A stretch of 64,000 bases of DNA, from assembly GCA_964409225.1 (NCBI GenBank), contig CAYPCM010000001.1, positions 45,801 to 109,800 on the forward strand, written 5' to 3'. Under the pieces are notes generated by a model. It did not search any database and was not told the origin of the DNA. It saw only the letters and a program-made list of their open reading frames with translations. How positions within the stretch are numbered: the first letter of the stretch is position 1; each line of letters starts with the position of its first letter. The DNA is from JACPXH01 sp964409225 (GTDB lineage Bacteria > Patescibacteriota > Minisyncoccia > JACPXH01). Made by a program: the position numbers and the translations under genes. Positions 58,901 through 64,000 of this stretch are shown here, piece after piece.

Positions 58901-60256
58901 GTTGCGCGCTGTGGCAGCACCAACCGACCGGATTTCCATATAGAAAAGCACCTCTTCAGCCGGCGCGGCGTTGACGGTTTCTTGGAGAATGGCTTCGTTC
59001 CGCGTCAGGTTGCGCACCTGGTTTGATATCGTAAGTTGCGCCGGCCCAACCACAGGAGGCGGCGCGCCGCGTACCACGTCCACTTGGGCCGTGTCTTGTG
59101 TGCGGCTTACGTTTTCCGCCTCAACGGTGGCGGTGTTGAGCGCAGGTGTCGTGCCGACCGGAAATGCGTCCGGCGACACGCGGGCGATAAATGCAATCAT
59201 GCGGTTTGTGCCGGGAGCCAGATCGCCCAAATTGCGCGGGGCGGACGTGACGTCTCCCTGCAGGAATTGGAAGTCGAGTTGGGTTGAATTGAGTTCGGTG
59301 GTAAAACCAGTGGGCAACAGATCGCGGACGAGCACTTGCCGGGCCGTAACGTTGCCGGTTGAGGCGACCCGGATTGAGAATAGCACTCGCTCGTTCGGAA
59401 ACGCCTCGGTGCGCTCGCGGAGCGTTAATTCTCCGCGCGTGAAGTTGCGCACCTGTTTTGAGATGGTGAGGTTTGGTTGCGGTTGGATTGGTGCGGGTCG
59501 GTTGGCATTCGGGTCGGTGACGATGATGGTGACGCTTGAGCTCACTGATGGTACGCCCGGCGCGTCGAGTGTTGCGGTGTTCGTGACGGTCGTGGCGCCA
59601 GCACTGAACGGTCCGGATGCGCCGGCGGCTTTTACCGTCGCGTTAAGCTCAAGGGTTTGGGTCTCGCCCGCCTGCATGGTAGCGCCGGAAATGATGGGCA
59701 AAAGATGATCTACGTTTAGTCGTCCTTGCGGCCCGATCATAAATGCGGAGCCGACGTTGAAATCGAGGTACTGGTTCGGGAAGATATCTCGGAATGTAAT
59801 GCCAGTTACGTCGGCGTTACCGGTCGAGCGCACGGTGATGCGAAACTGTACCGTGTCGCCGGGCGCCGCGTTCGTGGAAGCCATAAAGGCAGATTCACCG
59901 CGCGTGAGGTTGCGGACTTGTTTGGCAATGGTGAGAGTGCGGATCGGTTGCGGCGCCGGCGGGGTTACCCCATCGCCGCCGCGGGCATCATCGCCCGGTC
60001 CGCCCGGATCACTGCCCACAGAACCGCCCGGGTCGCTACCCGCGGATCCACCCGGGTCATTGCCGGCTGAACCACCCGGGTCGTTACCAGCGCTATCCGC
60101 GCGTACGACGGGCCAGTTGAAGTTAACCTCTAAAGCCGGTGCGGCTGCGGCGAAGACAAGGGCCGCTACAGCCGCAACGACGAAGAGCCGCGTGAGCGGG
60201 CGCGGTTTGCGGTTATAACCAATTAGGAAATTGTGATTGTGTTTGCTACGGTTCAT
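55985..60256 (-). CDS. Giant DUF11-repeat surface protein with sortase-type anchor
   Basis: 1423 residues. Signal peptide (LTRLFVVAAVAALVFAAAAP), then a Gly/Asp/Pro tandem (SAGNDPGG repeats, about 55-90). Eight or nine DUF11 modules of about 130-145 residues follow, most starting with a strand like LTISKQVRNLTRGE and containing a FYMEIRSVGxATARNVVVRD-type centre. The C-terminus has KIPPTGADTWVSMVVLSLLI, then a membrane stretch and RRF-type charges: an LPxTG-like cell-wall sorting signal with IPPTG in place of LPxTG. The sortase gene 1.6 kb upstream on the same strand is the likely partner. Confidence 0.85.
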   Translation of the reverse strand: MNRSKHNHNFLIGYNRKPRPLTRLFVVAAVAALVFAAAAPALEVNFNWPVVRADSAGNDPGGSAGNDPGGSAGSDPGGSVGSDPGGPGDDARGGDGVTPPAPQPIRTLTIAKQVRNLTRGESAFMASTNAAPGDTVQFRITVRSTGNADVTGITFRDIFPNQYLDFNVGSAFMIGPQGRLNVDHLLPIISGATMQAGETQTLELNATVKAAGASGPFSAGATTVTNTATLDAPGVPSVSSSVTIIVTDPNANRPAPIQPQPNLTISKQVRNFTRGELTLRERTEAFPNERVLFSIRVASTGNVTARQVLVRDLLPTGFTTELNSTQLDFQFLQGDVTSAPRNLGDLAPGTNRMIAFIARVSPDAFPVGTTPALNTATVEAENVSRTQDTAQVDVVRGAPPPVVGPAQLTISNQVRNLTRNEAILQETVNAAPAEEVLFYMEIRSVGAATARNVVVRDLLPDGFDYVAGSTRLDIGFSGPDGITTGFIALGDLEINQTKRVHFLARVRQGHFAIGTTTRTNTALTQADNVSPTQDTAAVNIAVAPSGTPTITVSKLGRNITRGEQTLQETVPASPSEIILWSIRVDSVGTATARNVTVRDVLPFQMTYQTGTSQLAGNAIADGVASGGITIGDLAAGQSRILTFQATVASQVNFGPGLTTLTNTASSRADGIFFEVNDTASVAVNVPVQPPPGQGQVTLTKTVRNVTRGEANFLTVANASPGEIVEFSLRVNSVGTAPANNLLMQDFIPFGLTFISGSVRLDGVAQPNTITAGLALGTLAPGQNRTITFQATARDTTSFPVGVTSLTNTANVSGTGSGPFTVQATAQVLVSVAAPPVLNPNLAITKTLRNVTRGETVFARSTNADPTQEIEVSIRMDSNGTSPAQNVAVTDFLDRMTYVAGSTRIDSATTTDGITAGGLNLGTIPNGQTRTVTFRATVRDASVFPVGTTVLTNTATATATNVALRQDTATVIVTIGAPPPPGTPSLAIFKQVRNLTRNSSLVKSETANPTDELVFSVRIDSNGTATAQNVRLTDALPFRLSYVAGSTLVDGAAVADGVASGGLTIGAIPNGQTRTITYRARVADRAQFPVGQTVLNNFATVAADNTFSRQDTASVLVAVSQGAIGNPTISLTKRVSNTTRPSGTDFFNEGRPGDQLTYTIELRNTGTADLINAVIEDTLPPNTSFISASGNGFLSSANLVRWFAGTISAGGQTTVTYSTRIVSGLTEGTFIANTAQARADNHNQVSSNEVTTVIRLGQGSANLQKTVDRLQARRGETLIYTLTFVNTSGAEVRNLVFTDVLPPRVALISHSPAATISGQQLEWRIASIAAGSGTTMTITSRVAGDAPNGMVLTNFVTVRADNLASQTAQAQTTVTPEEEIIVQRVGKIPPTGADTWVSMVVLSLLISIGATIMLYRRFVRPYAI
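60005..60095 (-). repeat. 24-bp tandem repeat in the DUF11 gene
   Basis: About four copies coding for the octapeptide SAGNDPGG and variants (SAGSDPGG, SVGSDPGG). Forms a flexible linker after the signal peptide; a likely length-variable site. Confidence 0.7.
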
Positions 60257-60310
60257 ATTTTCATTTCAACCTCGCCTCTAGTCGCAATCCCATTGTGATT
60301 AGGGGTGAGG

Positions 60311-60345
60311 CCCGCCCAATTTTCGCCAGGCGAAAATTGGGCGGG
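60311..60345 (-). terminator. Perfect hairpin between the DUF11 and anchored-protein genes
   Basis: CCCGCCCAATTTTCGCC and its exact complement with AGG loop. No T-run, so it may act as an RNA stability or attenuation hairpin. Confidence 0.55.
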
Positions 60346-60353
60346 CGAAAGAG

Positions 60354-61556
60354 CTACCACAGAACGAACCAAAGCGTATCCGGCCGACTGTGCGCCAGCG
60401 GCGCCCAGTCGAGCATGCCGGTGCGGGGTTTTCTGATGAGCGGCTTGAGATGGTCCGGCGCTTCAACCCGCCAGCACTTCGCCTTTTGGTGGTCAGCAAG
60501 GCCGAAGCGGATAAGGCCAAATCCATCTTTCACCGGTACCTCATAGCGGGCGATCTGTTTGCCATCGCAGACCGTGGCACCGCGCTTATGCGGGTGGGGA
60601 ACGTTCGCGTCATAGCCCGTGAGGGCAAAAACACCGTTAGCGTCCTTGACCCGCACTGCCTCGCCCATGCCGGCATTGATGGTCCGCAGCGCCGTTAACT
60701 CGTGTACGTCTGCGCTTTCACCCCAACTCGGTACGAGTTCGTTCTTGGGGTCGCGGATGACGTACACGATATAAACTTTCGCTTCCGGCGCTGGCGCGAC
60801 TGCCTTTGCCACCGTCGTTTCGAGCGATGGCCCATCTGGTTTGGGTACTGGCGGTTTGGCCACGCGGCTCGGTTCCGCTGGCGGCGGTGCGGGTTGAACA
60901 GCTGGCGGCGGCGCCTCGGCGACCTTGGCTGGCGCGGTCGGCTGCGGTCGAGGCGGAGCAACAGGAGCGGCTGCTGCGGTTGCGCCGAGCTTCTCGACCA
61001 CCACATTCCCGCAATCCCCGGCCACCACGAGCTCGCCGGTGGTGGGATCATGCAAGCCCCATTCACCGGCCTCAAAGGTCCGTTCGTAGCCCGCATCCAG
61101 ACGGCCGGATTTCCACTTGCCGTAGGGCCGCAAGACGCGGTACATACGCCACCACTCTTTTGTGGCATTCTTCTGCCACTTGAGAGTGGCGAGGTAAGCG
61201 CGGGCCTTGCTCCACGTCGGCTCGTCAATCTTGCTTTTCCTGTGCAGCGTTTCGGCCCACTGCTGCGGCGTGGCCGCCGCGTTTCCGCCCTCGATAAAAT
61301 CGAGGTACGGCTTCAGCGGCCACTCCACCATCGGCTGCTCTGGATAGTAGAGCATCGAGGTGGAGAACTCCTTGGCGCGGTCGTACGGCGCCGACCGTTC
61401 CTCGCGCGCCTCGGCGCCAGAGACGCCCAAGATTGTACCCAACCAAAGCAAGAGCCAGAGGACTGCGGTGAAGAGTGCGGTGATGGAGATGGCGAGCCCC
61501 ATCCCCCACCTGAGGAACAGCCGTCCGCCTTCGTCGAGAAGTCTAGGCATACGCAT
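60354..61556 (-). CDS. Anchored protein with Pro/Ala-rich linker, unknown function
   Basis: 400 residues; start ATG 61556 with GGAGGGAGG upstream. One N-terminal helix (LAISITALFTAVLWLLLWLG). An external domain (about 60-190) is rich in Trp and Lys (ATKEWWRMYRVLRPYGKWKS). A long Pro/Ala linker (190-250) leads to a C-terminal domain (VYIVYVIRDPKNELVPSWGE to RPDTLWFVLW). No known family. Encoded between sortase and the DUF11 protein, so probably part of the same surface assembly. Confidence 0.68.
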   Translation of the reverse strand: MRMPRLLDEGGRLFLRWGMGLAISITALFTAVLWLLLWLGTILGVSGAEAREERSAPYDRAKEFSTSMLYYPEQPMVEWPLKPYLDFIEGGNAAATPQQWAETLHRKSKIDEPTWSKARAYLATLKWQKNATKEWWRMYRVLRPYGKWKSGRLDAGYERTFEAGEWGLHDPTTGELVVAGDCGNVVVEKLGATAAAAPVAPPRPQPTAPAKVAEAPPPAVQPAPPPAEPSRVAKPPVPKPDGPSLETTVAKAVAPAPEAKVYIVYVIRDPKNELVPSWGESADVHELTALRTINAGMGEAVRVKDANGVFALTGYDANVPHPHKRGATVCDGKQIARYEVPVKDGFGLIRFGLADHQKAKCWRVEAPDHLKPLIRKPRTGMLDWAPLAHSRPDTLWFVLW

Positions 61557-61831
61557 CGGTCCTCCCTCCTTCTGCTTGTGATTCGTTCTGTTTGAGAGAA
61601 CAACGGGTTTCCTAAGCCCATCTTAGTGGTACGCCCTTCGACGAGCTCAGGGCGTACCACTACCCATGGATTTACGAAACGAGCAAACGAGGACTCATTT
61701 CAAAACCAGTCACTCGCTCCAGGCCATTCTGAGCGAAGCGAAGAATCTCGAGAGTAGGAACCGCAGCCGGGATCCTTCACTACGTTCAGGATGACGAGAA
61801 AATAGGTTTTGATATGCGTTCTCGGAGGCGG
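61557..61831. other. Intergenic repeats between sortase and anchored protein
   Basis: Holds the perfect REP palindrome GTGGTACGCCCTTCGACGAG / CTCAGGGCGTACCAC (61626-61660) and a second REP, CATTCTGAGCGAAGCGAAGAA ... TTCACTACGTTCAGGATGAC-type pair (61722-61797). No gene seen. Confidence 0.6.
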
Positions 61832-62515
61832 CTAGGAAATCAAATCCGCCTCCACCACAAAGCGGTTGGTCGCCGTGCCAATGGGCCAGCACGTTGAGAG
61901 CGTCAGCATCGCGGTTGCGGATGGTTGGAACACGCGAAGTTCATCCGGCCGCAACACCATGACCGATCGCACTCGGTACTTGTACGTCGTGCCAGCCGAA
62001 ACAATTTCGATTTCGTCGCCGTGTTTGAGTTGCCCCAATTTGGCGAAGACGCGCTTGTACGGATTAGGATCCCACACCTGACCGCCGCTGTGGCCGGCGA
62101 TGAACAGGTTACCCGGGCCGCCGGGCATGGCTGAACCAGGGTAGCGTATGGCACCCTTCATGAGGTCGCGCGCGAGATCTTTCAGGTCGGTTGAGGTTGA
62201 GAAAATAAGCGGGGCGTTTACGCCGATTTTGGTGATTTTTATGGTGCCGGCGGTTGCTGGCGCCGTTGGCGTCTGGCTCGCGGCGTCAGCCGCGAGCTGA
62301 GCAGCGTCGCCAACGTTGGCGACGCTGGGCGCACGCGCAATAAGCGCGGGCTCGTTTGGCACCGCAGCCGGAGCGTTGCCAGACGCAAGCAAACTAGTCA
62401 CGCCAAGCACGATGAAGAGGCACAGCGTGAAAACCGCAAGCCACAAGCCAAATACGAGCCCGATATTGACGCGAGGTTTAACGGTTTTGCCGAGGGTTAT
62501 GGCGGTCGTGCTCAT
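61832..62515 (-). CDS. Sortase (class D/E-like)
   Basis: 227 residues. One N-terminal helix (VFGLWLAVFTLCLFIVLGV). The sortase barrel has the catalytic His in NLFIAGHSGG (about 142), Cys in MLTLSTCWPIGTATNRFVV (about 209) and Arg a few residues on (218). The T-L-S-T-C-W-P signature is typical of class D/E sortases. It would cleave the KIPPTG signal of the DUF11 protein encoded downstream and join it to the cell wall. Confidence 0.88.
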   Translation of the reverse strand: MSTTAITLGKTVKPRVNIGLVFGLWLAVFTLCLFIVLGVTSLLASGNAPAAVPNEPALIARAPSVANVGDAAQLAADAASQTPTAPATAGTIKITKIGVNAPLIFSTSTDLKDLARDLMKGAIRYPGSAMPGGPGNLFIAGHSGGQVWDPNPYKRVFAKLGQLKHGDEIEIVSAGTTYKYRVRSVMVLRPDELRVFQPSATAMLTLSTCWPIGTATNRFVVEADLIS

Positions 62516-62604
62516 GAGGGCAAGGATGACCTATTTAAGCCAGTTTTGAAGAATTCAGCAAGGATTTTTTCTGTTTTGCATAGTATACAATACACGTTGG
62601 TACA

Positions 62605-63288
62605 ATGTCAATGTTTGGCTTAATCGAATCACAAACTGCTAAAATGGCTGTAATGCCAAAAAGTTTCCCGAGGCGGCACATCTTACTTGTTGTTATCGTT
62701 ATCGCGGCCATAGGCCTTACTGTTTGGTATTTTCGAAAAGCGCCGCAAATTGCGAATTTTCCTTCGAGCGGGGACGCCATAATCGCATTCGGTGACAGTT
62801 TAACAGCAGGTGAAGGCGTGGCGGCGTCAGAGACATATGTCGCCGAACTTTCGCGCAGGTTAGGCGTCCAGATAGTAAATGCGGGCGTAAGTGGGGACAC
62901 CACGGCTCAAGCGCTCGAGCGTCTCGCGCCGCTCTTGGCTGAATATCCGCGGCCAAAACTTGCAATCATTATGTTGGGCGGCAACGATTTCTTGCAGCAG
63001 CGGCCCATGGCGGAGACGGCGTTGAATCTTAGTCGTATCATCGAGGCGTTTCAGGCGCACGGTGCGGTTGTGGTGCTGGTCGGCGTGCGCGGCGGGATTT
63101 TCTCCGACGCGTTTGCGCCGGAGTACGAGCGGTTGAGCCGGGTGTACAAGACGGCGTATGTTCCGAATGTTCTTGCGGGCATCATCGGCGATCCGCGACT
63201 CCGGGTTGATACGATTCATCCTAACGCGAAAGGCCATCTGAAAATGGCAGAGCGACTAGAGCCAGTGCTAAGATCCCTCCTGAAATAA
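62605..63288 (+). CDS. GDSL/SGNH-family esterase
   Basis: 227 residues (start 62605, or 62644 giving a shorter N-terminus). One membrane anchor (ILLVVIVIAAIGLTVWYF), then AIIAFGDSLTAGEG (GDSL block I, Ser), IVNAGVSGDTTAQAL (block II, Gly), LAIIMLGGNDFLQ (block III, Asn) and VDTIHPNAKGH (block V, Asp and His). A TesA-like lipase/acyl-esterase held outside the membrane. Divergent from sortase. Confidence 0.88.
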   Translation: MSMFGLIESQTAKMAVMPKSFPRRHILLVVIVIAAIGLTVWYFRKAPQIANFPSSGDAIIAFGDSLTAGEGVAASETYVAELSRRLGVQIVNAGVSGDTTAQALERLAPLLAEYPRPKLAIIMLGGNDFLQQRPMAETALNLSRIIEAFQAHGAVVVLVGVRGGIFSDAFAPEYERLSRVYKTAYVPNVLAGIIGDPRLRVDTIHPNAKGHLKMAERLEPVLRSLLK

Positions 63289-63380
63289 AAAACCAAAAAG
63301 CAGATGTTAAAAACACCAGGCAAGATTTTTGTCTTTTTGATCTGTGTTTTTGCTTTTTGATATTTTATTTTTGATATAAC
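63285..63380. repeat. Empty family C hairpin
   Basis: AATAAAAAACCAAAAAGCAGA ... GTTAAAAAC and, inverted, GTTTTTGCTTTTTGATATTT / TATTTTTGATAT. The pattern matches the arms flanking the S23 gene at 22853-23338 but the interior has no gene. Confidence 0.6.
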
Positions 63381-63381
63381 A

Positions 63382-63786
63382 ATGACCAGAGAATATTTTG
63401 AACACCTCGTGCGTGCGGCGGTTGACGCGCTGCCGGTACAGTTCCTCGAACGCCTCAAAAACGTGGCGATTGTGGTTGAAGATGAGGCCGAGCCGGAAGA
63501 AAAGTTGAAAGTTGGCGTGCATTCTGGCAGCGAACTTCTTGGCCTCTACGAAGGTCTGCCGGGGACCGTCTACGGCAGCCACTATTTTAAAATCCTGCCC
63601 GATAAAATCACGATCTATCGCGGCCCCATCGAGCGGGCCTCTGGCGGCGATCCGGTTCGAATCGGCGAAATTGTCGAGGAAGTTGTCTGGCATGAGGTGG
63701 GGCACTATTTCGGGATTTCGGAAAAACGCATCCGCGAGCTTGAGCGCAAGCGCCGTTCACGACCCGGACACCGAGCGGTCGGATAG
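63382..63786 (+). CDS. Minimal zinc metallopeptidase (Zincin_1 family)
   Basis: 134 residues. The zinc motif is WHEVGHYFGI (HExxH, about 106-115), with NVAIVVEDEAEPEEK and GLPGTVYGSHYF upstream. This is the short metallopeptidase family (PF06262-like) common in many bacteria. No signal peptide; probably cytoplasmic. A TATAAC box 1-2 bp before ATG suggests the start is at or near the transcript end. Confidence 0.86.
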   Translation: MTREYFEHLVRAAVDALPVQFLERLKNVAIVVEDEAEPEEKLKVGVHSGSELLGLYEGLPGTVYGSHYFKILPDKITIYRGPIERASGGDPVRIGEIVEEVVWHEVGHYFGISEKRIRELERKRRSRPGHRAVG

Positions 63787-63825
63787 GACTAATAGGACAG
63801 ATGGGGCTAATAGGGCTGATAAGAA
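63785..63825. repeat. Short tandem GGACTAATAGG-type repeat
   Basis: Three degenerate copies: GGACTAATAGGA, GGGCTAATAGGG and GGGCTGATAAG. Confidence 0.5.
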
Positions 63826-63830
63826 GAATC

Positions 63831-63859
63831 GCGCCCGCCGCGCAGAACGCGGCGGGCGC
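63831..63859. terminator. Hairpin between convergent genes
   Basis: GCGCCCGCCGCG / CGCGGCGGGCGC with CAGAA loop; no T-run. Confidence 0.5.
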
Positions 63860-63876
63860 AAGTGGTAAGAGAACAA

Positions 63877-64000
63877 CTACCGATCCGTGATTTGGCTCGC
63901 GCGGATCTCCTGGTGGACGGCCGCGACGTGTTCCGGCGGCCATAGGTTCATTTCGCCGAAGGCGCTCACGAGCTTGGTGAGTCGGTAGATCGCGACTACC
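63877..64000 (-). CDS. C-terminal end of an unknown gene (runs off the window)
   Basis: Minus-strand frame open from base 64000, ending TAG at 63877-63879. The visible 40 residues are polar-helical: VAIYRLTKLVSAFGEMNLWP then HVAAVHQEIRASQITDR. No motif recognised. Confidence 0.5.
   Translation of the reverse strand, partial: VVAIYRLTKLVSAFGEMNLWPPEHVAAVHQEIRASQITDR

Noticed and set aside
56022..60218. Several long plus-strand ORFs opposite the DUF11 gene (for example 57162-57659, 58971-59708, 59757-60218)
   Set aside because: They lie antisense to the 1423-residue DUF11 frame, have repeat-like composition matching its modules and no recognisable domain. They are mirror frames of GC-rich repeats.
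1..64000. CRISPR array or cas genes
   Set aside because: No evenly spaced identical repeats with unique spacers; the dispersed palindromes are irregular in spacing. No Cas motif seen.
1..64000. Ribosomal RNA operon
   Set aside because: No 16S, 23S or 5S conserved stretches were seen, although an S23 gene, known from 23S intervening sequences, is present.

Overview
The window looks like a chromosomal segment of a Patescibacteria (Candidate Phyla Radiation) bacterium, probably Parcubacteria-like. This is an inference from gene content and layout; no rRNA is present to confirm it. Pointers are a DUF4012 protein in a polysaccharide cluster with MurJ, a sortase beside a very long DUF11 surface protein, a 34-residue single-span protein beside lepA, a prfB-ftsE-ftsX block, many small secreted or membrane proteins of unknown function, and very many dispersed palindromic repeats. 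Base composition is GC-rich except for one AT-rich island. UGA is a stop codon here: many genes end in TGA, and prfB keeps both the RF2-specific SPF motif and the autoregulatory CTTTGAC frameshift site.

Layout. 1-5.3 kb: truncated lipase-like gene, a small membrane protein, a CsgG-family lipoprotein, an AbiE-type toxin-antitoxin pair, a secreted protein and a Phd/RelE pair. 5.6-11.5 kb: GNAT enzyme, SAM methyltransferase, and a secreted set (Cys-rich peptide, beta-propeller, matrixin-like protease). 11.6-18.3 kb: four co-oriented surface-protein genes. 18.3-20.4 kb: a toxin-antitoxin locus whose toxin carries a nonsense codon, an RNase HI-family gene and a MazEF pair. 20.4-21.4 kb: an RNase P RNA about 915 nt long, expanded by two near-identical palindromic insertions. 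21.4-30.2 kb: envelope polysaccharide cluster (sugar transferase, two GT4 enzymes, DUF4012, MurJ), interrupted by a four-helix-bundle (S23) gene lying inside its own inverted repeat. 30.2-39.9 kb: lepA, FtsB-like gene, tRNA-Gly, a four-gene thiol/metal cluster, L,D-transpeptidase, tRNA-Thr, prfB, ftsE, ftsX.

40-44.3 kb: a LAGLIDADG endonuclease abutting tRNA-Gln, then an AT-rich three-gene cassette: EcoRI-type adenine methyltransferase, DUF262-HNH nuclease and a HEPN-like protein. This is the best candidate for an undescribed defence system. 44.4-47.5 kb: AbrB/RelE pair, GyrI-like gene, NUDIX, DEAD-box helicase, bracketed by two related ~87-bp repeats. 47.5-55.7 kb: a broken small membrane gene, secreted and nuclease-like genes, MurF-like and Ddl-like peptidoglycan enzymes, and membrane proteins. 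55.8-62.5 kb (minus strand): sortase, a proline-rich anchored protein, and a 1423-residue DUF11 protein with a KIPPTG-type C-terminal anchor. 62.6-64 kb: GDSL hydrolase, minimal metallopeptidase and the end of an unknown gene.

A unifying theme is repeat invasion. At least five palindromic families are scattered between genes, inside the RNase P RNA, and in frame inside lepA, the DUF4012 gene and a nuclease gene. Families, motifs and domains were recognised by eye; no database search was run.
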